Under the pieces are notes generated by a model. It saw only the letters and a program-made list of their open reading frames with translations. It ran no database searches and was not told where the DNA came from. A stretch of DNA of 64,000 nt. It comes from Ignavibacteriaceae bacterium. Lineage in GTDB: Bacteria > Bacteroidota > Ignavibacteria > Ignavibacteriales > Ignavibacteriaceae. Shown piece by piece: positions 19,901-26,614 of the stretch; position 1 is the first letter of the stretch; each line of letters opens with the position of its first letter. The position numbers and the translations under genes are program-made. The stretch is taken from the NCBI GenBank assembly GCA_013360295.1, contig JABWCL010000005.1:123656-187655 (forward strand), written 5' to 3'.

Positions 19901-22900
19901 GTCCGGATGGAAATAGCCACCGATATTACAGAGAAGAAGGAGGCCGAAATAAAAATACGCGAAAGCGAAGAGAAATACAGAAGTCTCATTGATAGTTCTG
20001 ACGCGGTTATCTGGATGGCCGACCGGGAAGGAAAGATGCTTTTCCTTAATAGTATTGCCGCCGCTATTCTGGGCAAGACTGTTGAACAGATGACCGGGAA
20101 TTATTTGTCAGGGTATTTTTCAAAGCAGGAATCTGACGAACTGCTTGCGGATATCCGCGATGTAATCGACAGCGGAACGGGGAAGGTAAAAGAATCAGAG
20201 GTCATCATCAGGGGGAGCACAGGTTACTTCAGGACTAGCATACAGCCCGTGAGGGATGAAGCCGGTATTCCCTATGCCGTAATGATGTTCACTACAGATA
20301 TTACTGTATCAAAAACAGCTGAACTTAAAATAAGGCAGAGTGAAGAGAATTACAAAACTCTCTTTATTGATTCCCCTGACGGTTATCTCCTGATCCACGA
20401 CGGAAGATTTATTGAATGCAACAAAGCATCAGAAGCGCTGATGAGGTGCAAGAGGGAACAACTGATCGGAATAACACCTGACGAAGTATCACCCGAGTAT
20501 CAGCCAAACGGAAGGCTTTCTTCGGAGTATTCGGCAGAACTAATTGCCGATACTTACCGGAAAGGGAGGAATACTTTTGAGTGGGTTCATAAACGCTTTG
20601 ATGGAACAAACTTCATAGCCCAGGTCAGCCTCAGCGTAATGAATTATGAGGGGAAAGAAGTGCTCTTCACAAACTGGCAGGATATTACAGAGAAAAAAAG
20701 AGCGGAGGAAGAAGTCAGGAAACTCTCCCGCGCGGTGGAACAAAGCCCTGTTAGTATTGTAATTACAAACCTTAGCGGCGATATTGAATACGCGAACAGA
20801 GCTGCCTGTGAAACTACCGGTTACGCGCTCGAGGAGCTTGTCGGAAAAAATCCCAGGGTGCTTAAGTCCGGTGATACTTCTCCGGAAGAATATCAAAAAC
20901 TTTGGGGCAGCATTTCAAAAGGCGGGGACTGGCGAGGTATTTTCCATAACAGGAGAAAGAACGGTGATCTTTACTGGGAATCTTCCACTATTTCTCCTAT
21001 TACAGATTCGGGTGGTAAAACTACTCATTATCTTGCCGTTAAAGAGGACATCACAGAGCGGATACGAATACAGGAAGAACTCATTAAAAGCCAGAATCGT
21101 TTCTCGCAGGTAGCAGAGCACAGCCGTACAGTGATTTGGGAAGTGGACCTTGACGGACTTTATACTTATGTAAGCGAAACCTCTGAACAGGTGTTTGGGT
21201 ACAAACCCGAAGAACTTACCGGGAGGCGCCATTTCTATGATATTCATCCCGATAATTTGCGGGAAACATTCAAGACGAACGGGCTGAGTCTAATTAAAGC
21301 CGGAAGAGAACTAAAGAGCTTCGATAATGCAATCTTGAAACCCGATGGTACACTAATCTGGGTATCAACAAACGGTTCTCCTGTGACAGATAAGAACGGG
21401 AACATTACCGGGTACAGGGGTTCGGATATTGAAATTACGGAAAGGAAACTCGCGGAAGAGGAACTGCGAAAATTTATGACGATCGCTGAGAGCGCCAACA
21501 TCGGTAACGTGATTTCTGATATGGAAGGAAATCTGCTTTTCGTGAATGAATTCTACGCTAAGATGCACGATATGGAAAAGTCAGAAATGATTGGCAAAAA
21601 TCTCTCAATCTGCCACACAGAAGATCAGCTGCCCGGGGCTATGGAGGGGTTAAAAATTCTGTTCCGTGACGGCAGGTTTGAGTCCCGCGAAGTCTGGCAC
21701 GCAAAAAAGGACGGAACTCCGATCCCGACACTTATGAACGCGCTGCTCATATACGACAGCGATAATGTCCCCCGCTTCATCTATTCGACGACAATTGATA
21801 TCTCGGAAAGGAAAAAAGCAGAAGAAGAACTCAGGAAATTCCGGATGATCGCGGACAAGGCGAATTACGGAAACGCAATCTCCTCCATGGACGGAACCCT
21901 GCTCTATACAAATGAATCTTTCGCGAGTATGCACGGGTATACGACGGAGGAAATCACGGGGAGAAATCTTTCGATGCTTCATTCTGAGGAACAGCTGGTG
22001 GAAGTAGGTAAATCAATTCAGATTCTTCAGCAAAAAGGGGAATTCAGTTCATACGAGATCTGGCGCACGCGCAAAGACGGCACAGCATTTCCTTCACTTA
22101 TGAACGCGATGATAATGCGTGATGAGTTCGGAAAACCGCAGTTTATGTGGGCTACGGCGGTGGACATTACAAACCTGAAACAGGCCGAGCTTTCGCTGCG
22201 GAACAGCGAACAGCGCCTGAACCAGGCACAGGAGATCGCCAATATGGGAAGCTGGGAATTTGAGATCGCGACCGGTAAAGTTACGTGGTCAAAAAATTAT
22301 TTTAAACTTGTCGGTGTTGATCCCTCTGCTGAACCTCTTCCGCTGGAAGAAATTCGAAAAATGGTTCATCCTGATGACAGGGATCTGTTCGAATCAAAGC
22401 TTTCGGAAATGATTTCTGACCAAACTGTTGAAACTTTCGATTTCCGGTTTATCCTGAAGGACGGATCTGAAAAATGGATCCAGGCCAGTATGGTTCCCTT
22501 CTTCGATAATGATAAACTGGTATCAGTAAGCGGCGTAAGCATTGATATAACTGAACGGAAGCGCATTGAGAGTGAAGTCAAGAAGCTGACTCTGGCGATA
22601 GAGCAGAGCCCGGTATCGCTGGTTATCACCGATCTTGATGCCAAAATTCTTTACGTCAGTCCTGCGTTCAACAAAACCACAGGATATACAACTGAGGAAG
22701 CGATCGGAAATAAGACCTCGATCCTTAAATCAGGCCTTACGGAGAAGAAGGTTTATGTCGAAATGTGGGAAACAATCCAGCAGGGGAATCCGTGGCGTGG
22801 CGAACTGATCAATAAAAAGAAGAATGGCGATCTTTATTGGGAAAACATATCAATCACTCCGGTTATGGATGAGAAAGGAAAAATTGCAAATTACCTCGCG

Positions 22901-24160
22901 GTCAAGGAAGACATAACTGAACGTAAAAAGACGCAGCAGGAAATCGAAGAGCTTAACAAAACTCTGGAAAAACGTGTCGAGACCAGAACGCGGGATCTTG
23001 AAGCAGCAAGAATAGAAGCTGAAAAAGCAAACCAGGCAAAGAGCGAATTCCTTTCTCGTATGAGCCACGAACTGCGGACACCGATGAATTCAATCCTCGG
23101 ATTCGCTCAGCTTCTCGAAATGGGGGCTCTGAACACCTCTCAGAAAAAAGGAGTCGGGCATATTCTGAAGAGCGGCAGGCATCTTCTGGAACTTATTAAT
23201 GAAGTCCTTGATATTTCCCGCATCGAAGCAGGCAAGCTCTCTCTTTCCGTTGAGGCGGTTGAACTCGGCAGCGTCCTTAGCGAGATGATAGATACTGTTG
23301 CACCGCTGGCAGTCTCAAAGAATGTTACAATCGAAAGTCAGGTTGCGCCTTATGGCACATACTATGTTATGGCGGACAGACAGCGTCTGAAGCAGGTTGT
23401 CCTTAACCTTCTTAATAACGCGATAAAGTATAACATTGAAGGTGGCAAAGTTTCAATTAGTGTCGGAGCGCCGGCCCCCGGTGAAATTGGTACAGGATTC
23501 ATAAAAGTGTCAGTACAGGATAACGGTATAGGGATATCCGAAGAAGACCTGAAGAAAATTTTCATACCATTCGAAAGAATAGGTCAGGAAAAAACCGCGA
23601 CTGAGGGAACCGGATTAGGTTTAGCGGTTGTGAAGAAATTAATTGATCTGATGGAAGGGCATATTGGAGTATCCAGCACAGAAGGGGCGGGCTCGGTATT
23701 TTGGTTTGAACTGCCGGTAACGGAGAGCGAAGTTGAACGGGCAGAACATTCGGGCGCGCTTGCGGCAGGAAATCATGTGCAGATACAAAAGCACGGAACG
23801 ATATTATATATCGAGGACAACGTTTCTAATATTGACCTGGTTGAGCAAATACTCACAACATCCCGGCCCGGTGTTCATCTCGTTACGAGCCTCTTCGGAA
23901 AAAACGCTGCCAGACTGGCAGGAGAGATCAAACCCGATCTGATACTGTTAGATCTGAATCTGCCGGATATGCACGGATCGGAAGTGTTCACGGAACTGAG
24001 GGCAAGCGAACTTACTGCCGATATTCCGGTGGTGATCCTTTCCGCGGATGCTATGCAGGGACAATTAAAAGCAATGCTCGACGCAGGGGCAATGGACTAT
24101 CTGACTAAGCCTCTGGAAATTGCTGACTTCCTGAGGGTTGTTGATGAGATAATTAAATAA
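13970..24160 (+). CDS. Giant multi-PAS hybrid sensor histidine kinase
   Basis: A 3396-residue soluble protein with no transmembrane helix or signal peptide. Visible order: coiled coil (1-55); GAF-like domain (55-165); nine PAS-like modules beginning near 174, 298, 424, 551, 678, 803, 931, 1058 and 1178; a second GAF (1314-1480); twelve more PAS-like modules beginning near 1488, 1622, 1748, 1876, 2002, 2126, 2253, 2375, 2502, 2623, 2747 and 2874. A coiled coil (2985-3020), HisKA with phospho-acceptor His3033 (FLSRMSHELRTPMNS), HATPase_c with N, G1 and G2 boxes (NLLNNAIKYN, DNGIGIS, GTGLGLAVVKK), and a C-terminal receiver with Asp3328 (LILLDLNLPDMHG) follow. Most PAS modules end in a DIT-E/K-RK linker. 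The family autophosphorylates on His and passes phosphate to Asp; output is unknown because no effector domain or partner regulator is adjacent. Ligands cannot be read. Confidence 0.95.
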   Translation: MKRQTKNTDKNNSTSETLQKELERAIKASENCEKLTRRLSFDLQEREKELRCQDQFARLLVKPGLSITSFLKESVSLLSDAFQFPEKASVRITAEGHQAKTSGFKVTADCLEIQYPPKGQPAVLIQVCYKFKKNSRPEKIFLPEEKRLLQDIAAKIAFYISSTQKTEELIASENRYEYLINVIRDVIFKIDGKGVITYISPSIKNLLGYDAKEITGSDLFFKLLFDNLGKLKKEFKKLPESEFRNATHKVSHKDGTDRWLRSSSIIISEKGKVSGIVGSLSDITELKKIEAELHKSEKLYRSFLQASPDMIAVTDLTGKITFISQKSAEIFGLSDSSFFIGKNIAAFTSAEDSGRASNDLNQRLTGELFQTREYTAQKPDGTLLTLEVSGNFFNDESGSPAGMIFAARDVSSRKELEKKLKDSEALYKSVTTASPDIITFTDLEGKILFASPSVLKMFGGSSTDEFTGRNLMEFIHSDSHVKAINGITEMVKGNMLGAEEYVGLRLDGTTFDIEVNGEIIRDERGNPLNMMFVTRDITKRKGLERKFTEAEQLNRTVFEASPDGIVIHDLKGNIILASPKFAEMMGVTEPGNLTGRSLYEFTDSTGIKSPPAIAPETPDRKPARSFELKGLRADGKVIDIEVNAQPIIGEGGDMTRIVSIARDVTERKNLERLARESQEKYRTLVETVDEVIFDIKADGTIDFLSPSVFKLIGYTVEELIGKNFLQFVYEEDLKEIAHSLRSIGHNHRPFIDYRYRTKAGDIVWVRSSVVPVFEGEKIVSIRGTLMNITHQKEAEAKLINAERETSEILASMPIGVAVFDEKEKLVFTNSEFRYITGYTAEGIGSVSNWWEMAYPDGNYREYMKNAWYKETERSLATGTPFIPVEAKIRCADGSTVIAEVSFSLIGRRGVATFVDITARKKTEEMLRQREEDYRLLVESINDVIFEADDSGRIKYISPAVYDILGYHEEELTGRSFFDILLPEEREQFSAAVSSLETSIEQDVTSYEYRFFHKDRSPKWLRFSPSPVYTYGKLKGYRGVITDVNEKRLALDKLSEQKLYIESILRSLQDMIFVLDSGCRIIDYIAPENDDLYAPPEFFLNKSVHEIFPPELSGLLEKNILALLSGETVERIEYKLPMSDGLRYYEAQFSSLGADRVISKITNITQRKLTELRVTESERKFRFLFDNMAQGVIYQDANGEILSINPSALKILGLTESELKASSTRERFGVIREDGTEIKSDEQPVAKVKVTGKPVRDQIIGIFNPRLNDRRWLLVNAEPEYDDDGTNLIGIFETFTDITAQKKSENELLRQSKMQEILMKISTTYITLPQDKLSGAINESLKEIGEFIGADRFYIIEYDFKKNTSNNTYEWCADGIEPQIHNLQDISVEFIPDWVEKHRKGEVLIVENVQALPHGSSLREILEPQEIKSLIAVPIMVGDKCTGFAGFDSVKGYHNFSESETKLLKIFTQMLASVELRFKTEKAIAESEYRFRKLFENMAQGVIYQDADGIAIDANSAAERLLGLTVDQMRGRTSVHPEWRAIREDGSDFPGSEHPPMVALRTGKPVHNVIIGIYNPSLRSHVWLLTNGEPEFRDGEDKPYRVFSTFTDITESRNAALQLEENRRFLAAIIENSGSLIYVKSEDGRYITANRRWEEVTGISKKDTIGKTDAELFGADNVAEFRKNDLIAFNSDSSITTEEILDTPNGTKYFLAIKFPVRDANGQRTGICGMSTEITDIKLAEKELRASQERLSNLVNSQTNYVLRTDINGNYTYWNDKYREDFGWLYSEESLEKASALSAICPHHHQRTYETVEKCILRPGNIVKVELDKPLKDGSICTTLWEFVCLTDADGNPSEIQCMGIDITELKNKENELTRSNERSLSIMNAMESFIYIADIDTHELLFVNEYGSKTWGRDIVGKKCFTELQGSDKPCDFCTNKNLIDSEGNPTDGYNWEFQNLVNKRWYSIQDKAIRWNDGRLVRMEIATDITEKKEAEIKIRESEEKYRSLIDSSDAVIWMADREGKMLFLNSIAAAILGKTVEQMTGNYLSGYFSKQESDELLADIRDVIDSGTGKVKESEVIIRGSTGYFRTSIQPVRDEAGIPYAVMMFTTDITVSKTAELKIRQSEENYKTLFIDSPDGYLLIHDGRFIECNKASEALMRCKREQLIGITPDEVSPEYQPNGRLSSEYSAELIADTYRKGRNTFEWVHKRFDGTNFIAQVSLSVMNYEGKEVLFTNWQDITEKKRAEEEVRKLSRAVEQSPVSIVITNLSGDIEYANRAACETTGYALEELVGKNPRVLKSGDTSPEEYQKLWGSISKGGDWRGIFHNRRKNGDLYWESSTISPITDSGGKTTHYLAVKEDITERIRIQEELIKSQNRFSQVAEHSRTVIWEVDLDGLYTYVSETSEQVFGYKPEELTGRRHFYDIHPDNLRETFKTNGLSLIKAGRELKSFDNAILKPDGTLIWVSTNGSPVTDKNGNITGYRGSDIEITERKLAEEELRKFMTIAESANIGNVISDMEGNLLFVNEFYAKMHDMEKSEMIGKNLSICHTEDQLPGAMEGLKILFRDGRFESREVWHAKKDGTPIPTLMNALLIYDSDNVPRFIYSTTIDISERKKAEEELRKFRMIADKANYGNAISSMDGTLLYTNESFASMHGYTTEEITGRNLSMLHSEEQLVEVGKSIQILQQKGEFSSYEIWRTRKDGTAFPSLMNAMIMRDEFGKPQFMWATAVDITNLKQAELSLRNSEQRLNQAQEIANMGSWEFEIATGKVTWSKNYFKLVGVDPSAEPLPLEEIRKMVHPDDRDLFESKLSEMISDQTVETFDFRFILKDGSEKWIQASMVPFFDNDKLVSVSGVSIDITERKRIESEVKKLTLAIEQSPVSLVITDLDAKILYVSPAFNKTTGYTTEEAIGNKTSILKSGLTEKKVYVEMWETIQQGNPWRGELINKKKNGDLYWENISITPVMDEKGKIANYLAVKEDITERKKTQQEIEELNKTLEKRVETRTRDLEAARIEAEKANQAKSEFLSRMSHELRTPMNSILGFAQLLEMGALNTSQKKGVGHILKSGRHLLELINEVLDISRIEAGKLSLSVEAVELGSVLSEMIDTVAPLAVSKNVTIESQVAPYGTYYVMADRQRLKQVVLNLLNNAIKYNIEGGKVSISVGAPAPGEIGTGFIKVSVQDNGIGISEEDLKKIFIPFERIGQEKTATEGTGLGLAVVKKLIDLMEGHIGVSSTEGAGSVFWFELPVTESEVERAEHSGALAAGNHVQIQKHGTILYIEDNVSNIDLVEQILTTSRPGVHLVTSLFGKNAARLAGEIKPDLILLDLNLPDMHGSEVFTELRASELTADIPVVILSADAMQGQLKAMLDAGAMDYLTKPLEIADFLRVVDEIIK

Positions 24161-24176
24161 TTAATCGGCTAACTGA

Positions 24177-24293
24177 CCGCGGTCATCCGTCAATTCTGAG
24201 TAATCTGTGTTCTATTGAAAATTAACATAGGCGACGATGAAGGAAAGACATGACCGCAGATTTTAAAGCAGAAAACCCCGAATTGTGTCGGGG
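24177..24293. repeat. Dispersed repeat R, copy 2, with terminal hairpin
   Basis: A shortened R element 16 bp after the kinase stop. GGTCATCCGT and TAATCTGTGTTCTATTGAAA open it, and CATGACCGCAGATTTTAAAG mirrors them. It ends in CCCCGA-ATTGTG-TCGGGG at 24276-24293. The hairpin could act as a transcription terminator for the kinase, although the plus-strand sequence after it (CTAAGC) is not a T-run; on the minus strand the stem is followed by TTTTCTGC. Confidence 0.8.
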
Positions 24294-24353
24294 CTAAGCT
24301 CTGTCGCGATAGTTCAGGATATTCACCGGTAAGTATGATATTACTGAATCTGT

Positions 24354-24492
24354 GGTCATCCGTTAAAATCTGTGTTACCTGTGTCCTATTGAAAATTAGT
24401 AAATGCGACGGAGGATAGATGGAACACAGATTGCACAGATAAGATTGGATGACCGCAGATTTTAAAGCAAAAAACCCCGAATTGTGTCGGGG
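24354..24492. repeat. Dispersed repeat R, copy 3 (left flank of the toxin-antitoxin pair)
   Basis: A full-length R element. Up to its terminal hairpin it differs from copy 4 (25339-25476) at only four positions over about 120 bp, and both lie in the same orientation. It has the internal mirror AATCTGTGTTACCTGTGTCC / GGAACACAGATTGCACAG, outer arms GGTCATCC and GGATGACC, and a terminal CCCCGA-ATTGTG-TCGGGG stem at 24475-24492. On the minus strand the stem is followed by T-rich sequence, so it could terminate the toxin transcript about 100 bp after its stop. Confidence 0.88.
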
Positions 24493-24597
24493 AAAATCTA
24501 AATTATCCTAATGATTATTTGTACGGGGTTGTTTAATTGTGATAAATAATTTACTCCCTGAAACAGTATCCGTTTAAGATGTGTTGTTCTGAGAAAA

Positions 24598-24984
24598 TTA
24601 ATTCCAGAGTATTTCTGTTTCGTATTTACGGAAGTTACGATCGGCTGTAATAATTGTGAGTTTATTAGTAATGCTTTGAGCAATAATGATTCTGTCAAAA
24701 GGATCCCGATGATGAAATGCCAGATCCCTTACAACTCTAGTATCTTCAAATGAAATGGGAAGGATTTCGATTTTGTTATTTTCGGCAAATCTTTGAATTT
24801 CAGAAAAATCAATTGTGATTTCCAGCTTTCCCAATGATAATTTTACTGCAATTTCCCATATTGAGGCGATACTTAAAAAACATTGACTTCCCATATCCGC
24901 GATAATTTTGATCAATTTTTCCGGGAGTTCTGAACTGCCATTCATAAACCAGAGAAAGATATGAGTATCTAACAGAAGTTTCAT
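24598..24984 (-). CDS. vapC: PIN-domain ribonuclease toxin (VapC-type)
   Basis: A 128-residue PIN-domain protein with the complete acidic set: D6 (LLLDTH), E44 (SIWEIAVK), D94 and D97 (HHRDPFDRIIIAQ) and D115 (TADRNF). These residues bind Mg2+ in VapC toxins, which cleave tRNA or rRNA and stop growth until antitoxin accumulates. The HHRDPFDR signature is typical of the subgroup paired with DUF2281 or Phd-like antitoxins. Its ATG overlaps the antitoxin stop (ATGA), the usual toxin-antitoxin layout with the antitoxin first. All catalytic residues are intact, so the gene is probably functional. The pair lies between two direct R repeats. The RNA target is unknown. Confidence 0.92.
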   Translation of the reverse strand: MKLLLDTHIFLWFMNGSSELPEKLIKIIADMGSQCFLSIASIWEIAVKLSLGKLEITIDFSEIQRFAENNKIEILPISFEDTRVVRDLAFHHRDPFDRIIIAQSITNKLTIITADRNFRKYETEILWN

Positions 24985-25187
24985 TTTGTGTAGTCCCTGA
25001 AGTCATCCAATGGTTCATCAAAATCCGGATGAATTATAATCTTACCTTTTGCGTATCCGAATTCGCGCTCTGCTTTAGTAACTTGTTTCTGCTGTTTGCT
25101 TTTCAGAAAAGTAATAAAATCCAGAACCTCCTTCTGGAGCTCAACCGGAAGGGACTTTATCTCCTTAAATACTAAATCATAATTCAT
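24981..25187 (-). CDS. DUF2281-type antitoxin of the PIN toxin
   Basis: A 68-residue protein from the ATG at 25187 (MNYDLVFKEIKSLPVELQKE). The frame is open to 25232, but the extra 15 residues are not typical, and family members begin at this point. The helix KEVLDFITFLKSKQ is the DUF2281 core. The acidic C-terminal tail (HPDFDEPLDDFRDYTK) is the part expected to bind and block the PIN active site. Such antitoxins normally repress their own promoter; that promoter should lie in the 150 bp between 25188 and repeat R copy 4, but no operator was identified. Confidence 0.88.
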   Translation of the reverse strand: MNYDLVFKEIKSLPVELQKEVLDFITFLKSKQQKQVTKAEREFGYAKGKIIIHPDFDEPLDDFRDYTK

Positions 25188-25338
25188 GATAATCTTTACA
25201 AATCTATTGGTAACTGAAATAAAAGTTATCACAATAATACTACAAATGCAAGGGGACTTAAAAGTGGAAATTATTTCAATCAGGCCAATAACAGCTTATC
25301 AGAATTACATTTTTTCCTTGATTCCCCTTTTTATATGT

Positions 25339-25476
25339 GCTCATCCGTTAAAATCTGTGTTACCTGTGTCCTATTGAAAATTAGTAAATGCGACGGAGGA
25401 TAGATGGAACACAGATTGCACAGGTAAGATTGGATGACCGCAGATTTTAAAACAGAAAACCCCGAACAAGTCGGGG
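25339..25476. repeat. Dispersed repeat R, copy 4 (right flank of the toxin-antitoxin pair)
   Basis: A direct repeat of copy 3 with start-to-start spacing of 985 bp, so the toxin-antitoxin pair is precisely enclosed. It ends in CCCCGA-ACAAG-TCGGGG at 25460-25476, whose loop differs from copies 2 and 3. The hairpin lies 6 bp beyond the 3' end of tRNA-Asn on the minus strand and there is followed by TTTTCTGTTTT, so it is well placed to terminate the tRNA transcript. Confidence 0.88.
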
Positions 25477-25482
25477 CTTTCC

Positions 25483-25557
<75 letters not shown>

Positions 25558-25568
25558 ATTTGTTTTTT

Positions 25569-25609
25569 CGTTAACAGCCGTCCCGATGCATCGGGAGAGC
25601 TATTGCGGA
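25569..25609 (-). pseudogene. Partial tRNA-Asn copy split by a 16-bp palindrome
   Basis: On the plus strand, CGTTAACAGCCG at 25569-25580 and GAGCTATTGCGGA at 25597-25609 match the adjacent tRNA-Asn segments CGGTTAACAGCCG and GAGCTATCGCGGA with one base change each. The 14 nt between them in the real tRNA (most of the D-loop and its 3' stem) are replaced by the perfect palindrome TCCCGATGCATCGGGA (25581-25596). Only the acceptor 5' strand, D-stem 5' strand and half of the anticodon arm are present, so it cannot make a tRNA. The palindrome also occurs in repeat C at 59849-59864. Confidence 0.75.
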
Positions 25610-25670
25610 AAATTATATAATAGAACAATTAATATAAGGAGTTTTTGGGTTTTTGTCAATAACCCCCCAG

Positions 25671-25709
25671 AAAAAATAAAAAACCCTCCCCGGTTAAGAA
25701 GAGGGTTTA
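25671..25709 (-). terminator. Rho-independent terminator after polyphosphate kinase 2
   Basis: AAACCCTC and GAGGGTTT arms (25681-25709) surround a CCCGGTTAAGAA loop. On the minus strand a T-rich run (TTTATTTTTT) follows. It begins 23 bp after the PPK2 stop codon. Confidence 0.85.
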
Positions 25710-25732
25710 TTAGGTTAAAATAGAAGGTTTTT

Positions 25733-26614
25733 CTACTTCGTGTCTACCTTTACGTCTTCGGAAAGAAGTTTCTCGCGGTAGATTTCGAGGTTCTTAATCT
25801 GTGCATCATTCATTTTCGGGTATTCCGGTTTCAGTGCTGCAAGGTGCTTTACTATGATCTCGGATATGAGCAGGCGGGCGAACCACTTTTTATCCGCCGG
25901 GATTACGTACCAGGGACCATACTTGGTGCTGGTGGCGCTGAGTGTTTCAGCGAATAACTTCTGGTATTTATCCCAGTGCTCGCGTTCCTTCAGGTCGGAG
26001 GAAGAGAATTTCCAATTCTTGGCCGGATCATCGAGCCTCTTAAGGAATCTGCGTTTTTGCTCATCTTTTGATACGTGGAGGTAGAATTTTACAGTACGGA
26101 TCGCGTTTTCGTGCAGATAGCGTTCGTAGTCCCTGAACTGCCGGAACCTGCGCTCCCAGATATTGTCCTTAATAATTTCATCCGGAAGTTTTTCTTTTTC
26201 CAGGAGGTTGTGAAGGCGTACTACAAGCAGTTCCTCATAATGTGAGCGGTTGAAGATACCGATCCTGCCCCGCTCAGGGAGGGATTTATTTATTCTCCAG
26301 AGGTAATCGTGATCGAGTTCCTCAGCGGAGGGCTGCTTGAAACTGTATACCTGGGTTCCCTGCGGATTCAGTCCGCTCATTACATTCTTAATGGCGCCGT
26401 CCTTTCCGCCTGCATCCATCGCCTGGAAGATCAGCAGTAAGGCGTATTTATCGTGGGCGTAAAGCTTGTCCTGGAGTTCTGCCATTCTCTTGATGTTCTT
26501 TTCCAGCAGCTTAGCTGTTTGCTCTTTGGACTTGAATTTACCCGAGTAATCAGTAGGGTAATCAGATAGTGAGATCCCTTTCTTAAACGGAACTCTGAAT
26601 TTGGTCAGTTTCAT
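25733..26614 (-). CDS. ppk2: Polyphosphate kinase 2 family protein (class III-like)
   Basis: A 293-residue cytoplasmic P-loop kinase that moves phosphate between polyphosphate and nucleotides. The Walker A motif AMDAGGKDG is at residues 65-73, and the Walker B region GRIGIFNRSHYEE is at about 116-128. A basic lid segment (QKRRFLKRLDDPAKNWKFSSSDLKER) follows. The NRSHYEELLVVRLH form is that of class III enzymes, which can phosphorylate both AMP and ADP; subclass assignment from motif alone is tentative. Length and motif order are normal. It may be translated together with the small membrane ORF upstream (ATGA overlap) and ends in a clear terminator. Confidence 0.93.
   Translation of the reverse strand: MKLTKFRVPFKKGISLSDYPTDYSGKFKSKEQTAKLLEKNIKRMAELQDKLYAHDKYALLLIFQAMDAGGKDGAIKNVMSGLNPQGTQVYSFKQPSAEELDHDYLWRINKSLPERGRIGIFNRSHYEELLVVRLHNLLEKEKLPDEIIKDNIWERRFRQFRDYERYLHENAIRTVKFYLHVSKDEQKRRFLKRLDDPAKNWKFSSSDLKEREHWDKYQKLFAETLSATSTKYGPWYVIPADKKWFARLLISEIIVKHLAALKPEYPKMNDAQIKNLEIYREKLLSEDVKVDTK

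Noticed and set aside
13970..24160. Assembly artefact or fusion of several kinases
   Set aside because: The frame is uninterrupted over 10 kb with consistent module linkers and no internal kinase core or start-like region; long reads would still be needed to exclude module miscounts.
24177..25476. CRISPR array
   Set aside because: The repeats are about 120-140 bp, irregularly spaced and palindromic with no 25-40 bp unique spacers; no Cas gene is present in the window.
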